From: Eimeria necatrix
Lineage: Eukaryota > Apicomplexa > Conoidasida > Eucoccidiorida > Eimeriidae
Direction of reading: 5' to 3'
Assembly: GCF_000499385.1 (NCBI RefSeq)
Contig: NW_013652098.1
Coordinates: 1-62,500, forward strand
Length of the DNA: 62,500 nucleotides
Shown here: positions 1 through 9,924 of the stretch, one piece after another
How positions within the stretch are numbered: position 1 is the stretch's first letter
Layout: each line of letters begins with the position of its first letter
The notes under the pieces: generated by a model
What the model was told of the DNA's origin: nothing
Databases searched by the model: none
What the model saw: the letters and a program-made list of their open reading frames with translations, nothing else
Translations under genes and position numbers: made by a program

Positions 1-277
1 GAGCAGCGGGAGGGGGAGAGCAGCAGGAGTGGGAGGGGGAAGAGGAGCAGCAGCAGCGGGAGTGGGAAGAGGAGCAGCAGCAGAAGTGGGAGCAGCAGCA
101 GCAGCAGCAGGAGTGGGAGGAGCAGCAGCAGCAGAAGTGGGAGGAGCAGCAGCAGCACGGGAGGGAGAGGGGGAGGCAGGAGTGGTGGAGTGGTGCGGGG
201 TCAGCAGCAGCAACTAATGCACAAACAACAAGGAGCAGCGCCAGCTGCTCGCAGCAGCAGCTGCTGCTGCTGCAGCA

Positions 278-308
<31 letters not shown>

Positions 309-310
309 AC
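1..310. repeat. CAG/CTG-rich intron tract of eIF2-beta
   Basis: Imperfect AGC/GGG-rich sequence at about 1-165 is followed by a pure CTG tract near 259-306. On the minus strand this is the intron after the GTAAGC donor at 310-305. No exon that could carry the zinc ribbon is visible here. Confidence 0.7.
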
Positions 311-430
311 TGATGTATTTGCGCAGCAAAGCCTCGATGTGCTTCGGGCCGTACTTGCCCTTCAAGACCAGCTGCCCATCGCCGGCTATGGAGCCCTCAG
401 TGCCTAAACCCCACAAGCAGCAAAACCTGT

Positions 431-464
<34 letters not shown>

Positions 465-870
465 AGCAAAAAGGGCTTTTGCTGCAGCAAGCAGCAGATA
501 AAGCTCCTGTTGCAGCAAGCAGCAGCAACAGGTGCCTAAACCCCACAAGCAGCAAAACCTCTTTTTGCTTCTGCTGCTGCAGCAGCAGCAACAAGGGCTT
601 TTGCTGCAGCAAGCAGCAACTGGCTTTTGCTGCTCGTGGGGTTTAGGCGCCCTTCGCTTCAAACCCTAAACCCTCATTCTAAACCCTAAACCCTCATCTT
701 AAACCCTAAACCCTCATTCTAAACCCTAAACCCTAATTTAGCGGATCAAATGACTTCAGAACTCACCCAACTCCGCCAACACAAACTGAAGGACGTGCTC
801 GCTGGGTCTGTGCATAATTCCGCAGATGTCTTTGAAGTTAATCCAGGCCACCTAAAAACAAAATAAATAA

Positions 871-905
<35 letters not shown>

Positions 906-1119
906 AATAAATAAATAAAATAAATAAATAAAATAAATAAATAAATAAATAAAATGAATAAATAAATAATAAAATGAAGCAGCAGCAAAAAAGAAACGAA
1001 AAGAGCCGAGCGGCAAAAGGCTCAAAGAGGACGCGTGCAGTGTATGTACACTTAAGCTCAAAAGCCCCAAAGAACTGCTGCTGCTGCTGCTGCTGCTGCT
1101 GCGGATGCCGCTGCTGCTG

Positions 1120-1168
<49 letters not shown>

Positions 1169-1336
1169 AAATAAATCAATGGCAATTTAAGAAGTTAGCA
1201 AAAAGCAAGATATCGAGAAGCAGCATTTTAATGGCCAAAACAAAACCAATGAAGACGAAATATTGGAACCAAAATTAAACTCTTGAACTAATTTAAATTA
1301 ATAATTAAATTAACAAATTAAAATCAATTTAAATAA

Positions 1337-1372
<36 letters not shown>

Positions 1373-1556
1373 AAATTGTAAATAAATAAATAATAAATAA
1401 ATTAATTAATTACTTTCTTTGATCCAACGCGAACAACTTGGGGCGGTTTTATGGTGTAGCGTTTTGAGCCCGCCAAGTCGGGGTTGTTCCTAACAATGAG
1501 TTCTTGAATGCGTTTAAGCATCTGAATAAACAAATAAATAAATAAATAAATAAATA

Positions 1557-1591
<35 letters not shown>

Positions 1592-2185
1592 ATATAAATT
1601 TAAATTAAAAATAAACAAAATGACGCGAAAGGGCTCGCAAATTCGAGCAGGAGGGACCCCAGAGGAGCCGCGCAGCGATGCAGCAAACCCTAAACCCTAA
1701 ACCCTAAACCCTAAACCCTAAACCCTAATTTAGCGGTTACGGCGGAGCAGTACCTCTTCGTAGCTGTAAACGTGGCCCCGCACGAAGAGCTGCCCGGAGC
1801 CGTCCACAAAGGCCTCAGAAGCAGCCTCAGCAGCTGACAGACACAGCAGCAGCAACGCATTACACACTGCTGCTGCTGCTGCTGCTGCTGCTGCGGTTCG
1901 CACTGCTGCTGCTGCTGCTGCTGCTGCGGTTCGCACTGCTGCTGCTGCTGCTGCTGCAGAGGGGCAGTGGCTTCTCTCACCTTGGTCTTCTGGTTTTTTT
2001 TCTTTTTTCTTTTTTCTCCTTTCACCGAAGTCGAATGCCTGGGCCGCCGGTTGCTGCAGACACACAAGGAGGTGGACGTAAACCCGAGATGCGCGTTCTT
2101 TTCAGCGTCCCACAGCAGCAGCAGCAGCGCAGCAGCAGCAGCAGCAGCAGCGCAGCAGCAGCGCAGCAGCAGCAGCAGCAGCAGC

Positions 2186-2221
<36 letters not shown>

Positions 2222-2565
2222 CAGCAGCAGCAGCAGCGCAGCAGCAGCAGCAGCTGCTGCTGCTGCGCCGAGAAGCAAACTTGTGAGGTGCAGCAAACGG
2301 AGCAGCAAAGTGGTCTGCGCAGCGCTGCGGCGGCTGCTCGCGCTGCGCAAGGCCGGGGGAGAAAAGGGAGGGAAAGAAAGCATTAAAAGGAAGAAAAGGC
2401 GAAAAAATAATTAAATTAAATCTTAAAAAGAGGCAAAAAGCTGCAGCAAAGCGCAGCGAGCTGCAGCAGCAAATCTGCAAGAAATACCTCTGCGGGCTGA
2501 GCTGCGCTGGCCGCAGGCGGGGCCCCCTCGTCCTCCCTCTTTTCTGCAATATCAGTAGCCGCCAT
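311..2565 (-). CDS. Translation initiation factor eIF2 subunit beta, 3' end beyond the window
   Basis: Six exons are visible: 2565-2488, 2053-1981, 1833-1754, 1521-1414, 851-767 and 403-311. Phases agree at every junction. eIF2-beta carries part of the Met-tRNAi ternary complex in cytosolic translation initiation and binds eIF5 and eIF2B through N-terminal Lys boxes. Seen here: start MAATDIAEK, one Lys-rich stretch (ERRKKKKEKK), then the core order YSYEEMLKRI, KPPQVVRVGSKK, INFKDICGIMHRP, LAELGTEGSIAGDGQLVL and KHIEALLRKYI, which follows the eIF2-beta fold. The C-terminal zinc ribbon is missing and must lie left of base 1 after a GTAAGC donor at 310. Only one Lys box is seen, whereas animal and yeast proteins have three. 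The introns hold AAAT runs, CAG/CTG tracts and telomere-like repeats. The family call is firm; the edges of exons 2 and 3 are inferred from phase. Confidence 0.9.
401..650. repeat. Three copies of a 28-base splice-acceptor block, one inverted
   Basis: The block GCCTAAACCCCACAAGCAGC with short flanks occurs at about 401-428 and 532-559, and inverted with a few changes at about 623-650. The first copy provides the TTTAG acceptor of the eIF2-beta exon that starts at 403. The inverted copy could pair with the others in RNA. Confidence 0.7.
661..736. repeat. Telomere-like repeat (AAACCCT) within an eIF2-beta intron
   Basis: Interspersed AAACCCT units, some spaced by CATTCT or CATCTT, lie in the intron between the exons ending at 767 and starting at 403. 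This is an internal copy, not a chromosome end, because coding exons flank it. Confidence 0.9.
858..975. repeat. AAAT microsatellite in an eIF2-beta intron
   Basis: Long run of AAAT/AATA units with a few interruptions. On the sense (minus) strand it is a T-rich tract directly upstream of the acceptor at 852, so it may serve as the polypyrimidine tract. Confidence 0.9.
1077..1168. repeat. CTG then CAG tracts facing each other in an eIF2-beta intron
   Basis: CTG units at 1077-1120 are followed by CAG units at about 1122-1168. The two halves are complementary and could fold into a hairpin in the pre-mRNA. Confidence 0.75.
1330..1620. repeat. AAAT microsatellites flanking an eIF2-beta exon
   Basis: AAAT/TAAA runs at about 1330-1404 and 1527-1600 bracket the exon 1521-1414. 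The exon is therefore an island of 108 nt between two microsatellites. Confidence 0.85.
1684..1729. repeat. Telomere-like repeat (AAACCCT), about six units, intronic
   Basis: Perfect AAACCCT tandem array in the intron between eIF2-beta exons ending at 1754 and starting at 1521, a few bases from the donor at 1753. Confidence 0.9.
1866..2268. repeat. CTG and CAG tracts in eIF2-beta introns
   Basis: CTG runs broken by CGGTTCGCA at about 1866-1960 lie in the intron 1980-1834. CAG runs broken by CGCAG at about 2111-2268 lie in the intron 2487-2054. The long open frames across them on both strands are triplet-repeat artefacts. Confidence 0.85.
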
Positions 2566-3152
2566 TTTCAATTTTTAATTAAATGAAAGCAAACAAAAAG
2601 CGTTTTTGGCAGCGGCAGCCGCGAACTTGCGGTGTACGTACACCCCAGCACTGCCGCAGGCTGATCCCACGCATGCGCCTGCAGCCGCCAGCCCCGCTGG
2701 CCGCGGGCTTGGCCTTCTCTGAATGATTTTGCATTAAAAAGTGGAAATTATATTTTAAATTAGTTTTTAAAATGCATTTAACTGACAGAACTTCAAAAAA
2801 GCCCCTTCTGCGGCTGCTGCAGAGCTCAGTTCAACCAGAGGTGGGGCCAAGGAGGTCCTGAAGATCAGCCAAGCGGGAAAGCTGTTCCAAATAATGCAGC
2901 ATTTGTTGCAAAATAAAACAAATTTTGTTTTTTATTTTCATTTTCTTCCATGAAAAAGAGTTCAGGGGTCTTCCAGTCCTCCAGAATAACTCAAAGGCTC
3001 TGCATGCGTTCTTAATAACTTTTATTTCACTAAATTTGAACTTTTGAAAAAAAAGACAAAACGCAAAAGTGCGCAGTATTTGGGGTGTCTGGACACCACG
3101 CTAGCCACTGCGCATGCAATTTCGTTGTCAAGACCAGCTTCTATCGCCAGAA

Positions 3153-3200
3153 GGGTTTAGGGTTTAGGGTTTAGGGTTTAGGGTTTAGGGTTTAGGGTTT
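3153..3200. repeat. Telomere-like repeat (TTTAGGG), intergenic
   Basis: About six perfect TTTAGGG units, reading TTTAGGG on the plus strand, opposite in orientation to the arrays at 661 and 1684. Confidence 0.9.
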
Positions 3201-3886
3201 GGCTGAGCCCCCTGCACACACTGCAACAAAGCTTTTTTGCTTCTTCAGGCGACACACACAAATGCTCAGCAAATAATTGAACAAATAAAACAAATAAATA
3301 ACAAATTACAAAACTTTCAGGGCCTCTAATTCTATCTTTTCTCAACTTCTCATTCCCAAATGCAAAAGTACCCTTTTATTTCCCAAGTGGCCCTGAAACT
3401 CTGCTCTTTGGGGGCCCCCCGGGGCCCTGAGGGGCCCCAGGGGGCCCCAGGGGGCCCCCACAGCAGCAGCAGCAACTGCTGCTGCTGTGGGGCCCCACAG
3501 CGCTGCAGCGGGGGGCCCCACAGCAGCGGGCGTGGGGTTTTCTGATCCAGTAAAATGTCTTTTGGATATTTTTGAAAAGTTAAAAAAAGATAAAGTAAAA
3601 TAATTGGAAAATTTTGTTTAAAAAAGTATATTTTGTGTTGCTGCTCTTCAGGCAGCAAAGGGCGCAGCTAGGGCAGCAAAAGGACAGCCAAATAACCGGG
3701 GGAAATCTTTAACAGCAGCAGTAGCAGCAGACAGCAGCAGCAGCAGCAGAGACAGCAGCAGCAGCAGGGACAGCAGCAGCAGCAGTAGCAGCAGCAGTAG
3801 CAGCAGCAGAGGGAGCAGCAGCAATAGCAGCAGATAATTGGACGGCTTGGTAGGCGCCCAGAGTAGCTGCTGCAGACAGACACACA

Positions 3887-3917
<31 letters not shown>

Positions 3918-4986
3918 AGACTATTAGCAGCAGCTAGCAGCGCGGGACTTTAACGCGAAGTTAAACTTTTTGGGAAACGTTTGGCCACGGAAAACTGAAC
4001 AGAAAAGCATAAAGCATTTTTTGTTTCTTTTGAACTTTTTGAAAAATCTTTTTTTAAGAAAAATAAAAATCTTAAATTGGGTTTTTCTGGTTTTTCTTTT
4101 TTAGCTCAAAAGCCCTCAAGCTGCGCCCCACAGCTGCGAAGTGCTGCAGCAAAAGGCTCTTGAAAAGCGTATTAAAGAAAGTGCATTAAATGACTTTTTT
4201 CGGAGAAAATAATAAATTAAAATGGCATTTTGAGCTGCAAATGAAGCAAAAGATATTTAGACGGGGCTTGGTTTGCTGCAGCAGCAAAAGCAGCGCAGCT
4301 GCGGCTGGGATTCGTGCTGCAGTTCAAAACTGCTGCTGCAGCAGACTTTGCTGGAAAATCTTTACTTGCATGCATGCGCAGCAAATTGAGTGCAGCAGGG
4401 GCTTTTCTTATGTCTTTCTGCAGCAAACTTGAGAGCAGCAGAGCTTTTAAGATGTCTTTTGCTGCTAAAACTAACTAGAAAGCCTTAAAGAATCTGGATT
4501 GCTGCAGAACCCGCAGAAAAAGACAAAAGGGGAAATTGACTGGCGCTTAAGGCTGCCGGGCTGAAGGCCGCAGCAAACAGACGCAAAATCCTTTTTTTAA
4601 AACTGTAAAAAGATAAAAATACAATTTGAATTAATCCATTATTGACTGGTTCAGATATTCCCGAGATTTAGCTGGGTTTCAACTGGTCTGTTGAGCCCCA
4701 GCCCGAGTCCGGCGAGAGCGCCGCAGGAATATGCCAAAGGTTTCTGCGACATTTCGCAAATTTATTCTTTCAAAAGATATTAAAGCTATCGAGTATGCCA
4801 TTTGCTTTCATAAAAACTGAAATTTAGATGAATTTCCGACAAAAATGGTAAATCGGTAGTTCTGAAATCGAAAGCAGTGAGCTGGGTCACCGAACACCGC
4901 GGGAGTCCACAAGAGGCAAAGGCCGGAGCTTAGAGAAAGTAAAAAAATAAAAAAAAAGATATTTCAATTCATTAAAGAGGAATTAG

Positions 4987-5052
4987 CGCATGCATAATTT
5001 TAAAATATTTATTTATTTGCATTCGGGGAAGCCGGAAACGGGGCTGCATGCG
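4987..5052. promoter_or_regulatory. TGCATGCG promoter motifs upstream of eS12
   Basis: CGCATGCA at 4987-4994 and TGCATGCG at 5045-5052 lie 150-215 bases before the eS12 start. They match the TRP-2 element ([T/C]GCATGC[G/A]) described in promoters of Toxoplasma ribosomal protein genes. The motif is seen; the regulatory role is inferred from that family. Confidence 0.55.
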
Positions 5053-5200
5053 CAGGGGCTGGGTTGGCTTGACGTGCATGTGGGTGCCCACAAACGGGAT
5101 GTGCGGGATCTTCGGAAGTTCTTCAAGTTTTTTCTTTTTGCTTTGCACGAGGAAGACGCTCGACGTTTTGCTTCGAGTTGACCGTGAAAAGTAATTCAAA

Positions 5201-6083
5201 ATGTCTGACGTGGAGAGCGCCGGCGCCCCTGAGGAAGTTCAGGTCGAGCCTGAGGAGGAAGACGTCAAGGACCTGAAAACCGCCATTAAGAGGGTAAATA
5301 GGTCAAATACTTTTGCTAAATGCTTCAATTTTCTTCTTTAGTCCTTTGCTGAATGTGGATTTCCCCCTTTTTCTCAACTGCGTTCTGCCAATTCCCCACA
5401 CCGAGAACCTGAACAAGACCCGTAGCTGCATGCTCTCGGGCTCCGTGTGTTGTCTAACCTTCTGTGACTTTCATTTTATTTTATTTGACCCTTTTTTGCT
5501 CGGATCAGAGCTCGTTTCGTTGCGCTTTCCACTGTTTCCGCGGCTTTGCAAGTTCTGTAGGGGTGCGGGGTTGCGGGTGTTCGCGTTCGCATTTTGCGAT
5601 TTTATCCGTCACAAAGTGGTTTATTTTGACTATTTAATGTTTTATTTGCCATTTATTCGCAAACATGTTCGGTTTCTTCTGAGATCTGGCACTTTCGTGA
5701 CTTCTGCACCCGAGGCGCTGCGTGTCGCCTTTGCAATTCAGGTTCTGAAGAACGCCCTGATCCACGACGGGCTGGCCCGCGGGCTGCACGAAGTGGCGAA
5801 AGCTTTGGACTCGAAGAGGGCTCAGGCCTGTTTTTTGGCGGAGAGCTGTTCAGAGCCGGCCTACAAGAAGCTGGTGGAGGGGCTCTGCAAGGAGCACGGG
5901 ATTCCGCTGATCGAAGTGGCGGACAGCAAGGAACTGGGCCAGTGGGCCGGTCTTTGTCGCATTGACAACGAGGGCGCGGCTCGCAAAGTCGTGGGGGCCT
6001 CTTGTGTTGCAGTGACGGACTTCGGCGAGCAGAGCGAGGCTCTGATCTTCTTGCAAAACCACATCAAGTCGCTTTCCCAGTAG
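5201..6083 (+). CDS. RPS12: 40S ribosomal protein eS12 (RPS12)
   Basis: Two exons, 5201-5293 and 5742-6083, with a 448-base phase-0 intron (GTAAAT to TTCAG), encode 144 residues. The protein is a small-subunit ribosomal component of the L7Ae-like fold. Residues 1-31 are the acidic N-terminus ([12 protein letters not shown]), ending at AIKR. The core begins [18 protein letters not shown] and contains [32 protein letters not shown] and the C-terminal [13 protein letters not shown]; these are hallmarks of eS12. Length is close to the 132 residues of human RPS12. The ATG is the first in frame and follows promoter motifs typical of apicomplexan ribosomal protein genes. The gene has no triplet repeats, unlike its neighbours. 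Confidence 0.96.
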
Positions 6084-7922
6084 AGCCCGCCCGCCTGCTG
6101 TTCGCGCGCGGAAAGCTCCAAACCAAACTCTTTCCAAAAGTTCTAATTGCAATTTCGTGACAATTTTCTGTTTTGTGCCGATTTGCTTTAGAGTTTAGAG
6201 TAGAAAGCCCGCAGCTGCTGCGACAGCCACGCACTGCAGCAGCAACTCTAGCAGCAGCTCTTTCGACTTGTCGAGATTCTGCGCTTTCTGCGGCCAATAT
6301 CCCAAAGATCTAGCCAAGTTTATGGGAATTAATGCATTAATTCCCGAAATTTATTCCGATATCCACCAAGATAAGCATGAAGTCCCACAGAGCTTGCGTG
6401 CTGCAGCTTGCTGGGAGCTGGACAGTGCTGGACAAGTGAATGCGCAAGGGCGCTGAGGTTTTCCTGATTAATGGCTCAGTAGGAGCGCAGTTTGTGAATG
6501 GCTCGTGAGTTGTACTTCGTTTCATTTCTGATTTGCTGCAGTTTGATGCAATTTTCTGCTGTTGTGCTTCGTTTCATTTCTGATTTGCTGCAGCTTGATG
6601 CAACTTGCTGCAGGGTTTCTTGCAATGAATGGAGCGGTGCCGTCTGCCCGGAAGGCTCAGCTAACCTGCTGCAGCTCGCCGGCTGCGCTGTTCATGTCTT
6701 TCTTTATCTGTTGTCCAGCACAGAAGAGGCAGCTGATGTTTTCTGCTTTCATGCGCCGTCTGGCTTGTTGGCCAGCCAGGTGAGTAGAGGTGAATAGACA
6801 AGCAAATGCGGCCGTTCTACTGAAGTTTCTGGACATAGACACCGACAAAAAAGACGAATGGTCCTAAAAATAAAATAAATAAGTGAATTGGTCGCAGGGC
6901 GGGCTGCCATTCGTCACGAAAAGTAACAAATCTGAAGGCAGCGACGTGAATTGCAAGCTGTGCTGCAGCACCTGCTGCTGGGTGTATTGAATGAAGTCTG
7001 TGGTGCTGCCTACTGCATCGACAGAGCTGCTGTAGCGCAGCTCCTTGCCTCCCAAGTATTCAAAAGTCCTTTTCATAATGAAAGCTTTCTATGGGAATTG
7101 GGAAGCTAAAGACGCGTGGGCAAGAAACGTGCATATTCCCTGGACGAAGTGACAACGAATACTAGCTGGTGTGCGAGCCGCTGACTGCGGCAAATGCACA
7201 CGCTGCTTCCTGATTGCACACTGCCTTGTTGCGCAATTATGTGCAATAAAACATATTTGATGTTGCACAGATGGTGTGGAAAGAGAGTATTAAATCATTG
7301 AAGGCACCGCGCTAGCACCGCTGTCTGAAAGCTGAGGCGTACTGGTTTCGTACGCTCGCAGCGAACGAGCCACCAAGCCATAAGACACGATGAGCGGGAG
7401 CAGGAAACAAGGCGTTTCCTTCCAATTTTAAATTGTAAAGGAGCAAATATGTTAAATTGGGAAAATATTATGAGTTTTCCTTTGCTGTTGAGAGGAATCG
7501 AACGGCTGCGCGCACACAGGGAGGCCGCCTGACCGCCAGCGGCATGCGGTGGTTCGTGACCACAGGAACGAATTCGAGCAGTTGTTCTTGCGTCCAGTCT
7601 TATCGCAGCGTTTTTGTTTTTGCAGATCGCGTTTGTGTTTATCGAATAAGTTGTCTTGGCAGTTCCGCGGAGCGCCGTTGGCTTGAGATCGATCCAGCGT
7701 AACCGCAGCGCGGTTTCAGCATTTGGCGTTTCCTGAACGGACATAGCGCTGTCTGTCGGTGCGCGCGGTTTCGAAGTTCTGTTTTGACTTTTTCTGACAA
7801 AACTTGCGCTGGCGGAGCCGCTTGGCACGCAGAGGGGAGGCGTGCAGAGGACTTGTAGGCTCGGAGTGGTCCTGCGTTGATTGGCGCGCGTTCAGGTCGA
7901 GTTTGTGCAAAAGCGCGGCACA
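6084..7922. other. Intergenic region with no supported gene
   Basis: Separates eS12 from the membrane protein gene on the same strand. It contains scattered CTGCAG motifs and a short repeat of GTTTCATTTCTGATTTGCTG at about 6518-6599. No splice-consistent exons and no RNA gene were found. Confidence 0.5.
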
Positions 7923-8489
7923 ATGGCTTGCAGCTGCACCCGGCCCAACTACAAGGGCCCCGGAGTGGGAATATGGGCTTTGGCTCTGTCTTTGGAGTTC
8001 GCGTTGGGGGTTTTGATGGTTTATTTGGGCTCGGACGCGGCGCCGGACCCGGTGAGCAGCCTGGAGAACTTGGACGGAAACTTGAAGGATCTGCTGCTGA
8101 ACGGCAGCGCGGCGAAGGCCGTGGCCATTATGGGGTGGTTTCACTTGGTTTTGGCCGCGGCTTGCGGCGTGTTCGTCACTCTCGGGCTTTTCGTCTGCGG
8201 CGTCTTCCTCTGCCCCCTCTGCATCTTGGGTTGGGTTCAAACGGCTTTCTGCGTGATTTCCACCTTCGTCACTGCAGCATATTTGCGCAAGTACCTCGAC
8301 GTTGCTGCAGCGGCAGTCACGGGCGACGCCCCCGAGGAGATCTCCGCAGATGTCTTCTTTGCACAACTCAACAGCCCCAGTCTTCTCCTCTCCTCCGTCC
8401 TTTCCTTCGCCTCCGCCGTCGTCTTGTCCAGAGCTGCCAAGGTCAGCAGCGGCGAGTCCGTCCCGGGAGCTGCCCTGTAAGTCCCCCGC

Positions 8490-8554
<65 letters not shown>

Positions 8555-8684
8555 TTTTGCTGCTCCGTCTGCGTCGCGGCTGCTGGCTGGTCCGCGCCGC
8601 GTGCAGCAGCCGCAGCCTCCGCCGCGCGCCCGAAAGCTGCTGCTGCGCGAACCCCCCGCTGCTGCTGCTGCTGCGCGAACCCCC

Positions 8685-8723
<39 letters not shown>

Positions 8724-9153
8724 CAGGATGGTGTGGAGCATGGGTCTGTACGCGACGATAGGGGCGTTTCTGGGGGCTGGGGGCGGCGGCGTGGCGCCCA
8801 CGCCGGCGCTCACGACGCTGTGGGTGGCGCTGTGCGTCTTGGGGGCGATCTTGATGAACATTCGGGCTTGTTGCTGCGAAAAGATTTGCAATATTCTTAT
8901 GATAGCCCTCTTCGGCGTGGGGGCTGTGCTGGCCTTCATAACTGCTGTTGTCTTCGCCGAAATCTACGCAGCTGTGGTGGCCGACCCGCTGGCCAACGCC
9001 GAACACGCGCGGCTCTTCGTTGTCATGCAGTCCGGCATAGGCCTCGTAGTGGCTGCAGTGCTTTCGCTGGCGGCCTGCGTGACTTCGCTGCTGGCCACGG
9101 CCTACGCGGCGCGTTCGCTCATTTGCTGCGGCGACGGCGTCAGCAGCAGCTGA
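7923..9153 (+). CDS. Multi-span membrane protein split by a CTG-repeat intron
   Basis: Two exons, 7923-8476 and 8727-9153, joined CT|G, give 326 residues (981 nt). The start is the ATG of MACSCTRPNY. An unspliced reading stops at once at the TAA inside the GTAAGT donor. The intron 8477-8726 is almost pure CTG/TTG and cytosine with a GGCAG acceptor. Hydrophobic segments lie at about residues 14-36, 66-88, 92-120 and 155-172 in the first half. The second half has three or four more, around LTTLWVALCVLGAILMNI, LMIALFGVGAVLAFITAVV and MQSGIGLVVAAVLSLAACV. It is Cys-rich and ends CCGDGVSSS. No family was recognised; about eight membrane spans fit a transporter or tetraspanning-type duplication. 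Membrane topology is seen; function is unknown. Confidence 0.75.
8486..8722. repeat. CTG microsatellite forming an intron
   Basis: CTG units with TTG interruptions fill 8489-8550. CTG blocks separated by CGCGAACCCCC continue to 8722. The tract occupies nearly the whole intron of the membrane protein gene. Confidence 0.9.
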
Positions 9154-9924
9154 GTGCGTGCATGCGCAAGTGCATGCATGCGTGCATGCATGCGTGCATG
9201 CATGCATGCGTGCGGAGTGCATGCGCAGGGGCGTGCATGCGACGCGCAGCCGCGGCAGCGTAGCGTCTGCATGCATGCGAACTGCAGCGAACGCGGCACG
9301 CCGCGGGCTGCCGCCAAGCTGCACACTTGCACAGTGCTGGCCCGCGGCGCGCAGATCTACTCCCAAAGCTCTCTCCTAGCCAGTTAAAACAATAAATTAA
9401 ATTAATTAAATGAGTTTTAATTGTAGCTGGGCTCTTTGCAAGCCGGCGAGGCCCCGTTTCCCGCACAACTCAGAGGCGCCCGGCCCCCCGCGACCTGGCC
9501 GCGAGCCGCCGCCCGGTGCTCCATTTAAAAGGCACCGAAGGAACTTCTTTGTTTTTAAATTGTCGAATATTTAGCACTTGCAAACCCACGGAAAAGTCCG
9601 CAGGGAAGGTGCAGGGGCGCGGGACGGAAAATGAAGTGGAAATTCACACGAGACGGACATTAAACTGGAACTCTAGCAAATAGATAAAAGCTGAAGTCGA
9701 CAAGGAGAATGACAGAAACTGAAAAATAGCAGAGGCAGCAACTTTGGCAAAGTGCAACTCGTGGTTTCGCGGAGTTCGCGCAAATTGAACTGCCTGTATT
9801 CTGTACAGCGCAGTGCGCCAAATGCAGCTTGCGATCTAGAACTCGAGTCCAATAAATTCACCCTTTTAGCTGCTGCATGTTTAGGCCAAAAGGTCCCAAA
9901 TAATGTGCAAATAGTACTTGTGCA
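9154..9924. other. Convergent intergenic region with TGCATG array
   Basis: Lies between the 3' ends of the membrane protein (plus) and MATH-like (minus) genes. CATGCATGCGTG units run over about 9159-9240, with more TGCATGC copies to 9280. The rest is unique sequence without a supported gene. Confidence 0.6.

Larger units (their letters stand above)
2566..5200. other. Intergenic region between divergent eIF2-beta and eS12 genes
   Basis: No exon chain could be supported on either strand. Contents: a TGTACGTACA palindrome near 2630, AT-rich sequence, a telomere-like array at 3153-3200, a GGGGCCCC-rich island at about 3415-3530, CAG tracts at about 3716-3836, and a CTG tract near 3889-3918. The right end carries the eS12 promoter motifs. 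Confidence 0.6.

Noticed and set aside
661..736. Chromosome end marked by telomere repeat
   Set aside because: Coding exons of eIF2-beta lie on both sides, and similar arrays occur at many internal places in both orientations.
7477..7560. tRNA-like GTTCGATTCC on the minus strand
   Set aside because: No matching T stem, acceptor stem or D arm; no tRNA fold could be drawn.
8302..9153. Reading the membrane gene as one unspliced 283-residue frame
   Set aside because: The first third is CTG translation and discards the well-formed first exon. The spliced model uses consensus sites and keeps all hydrophobic segments.
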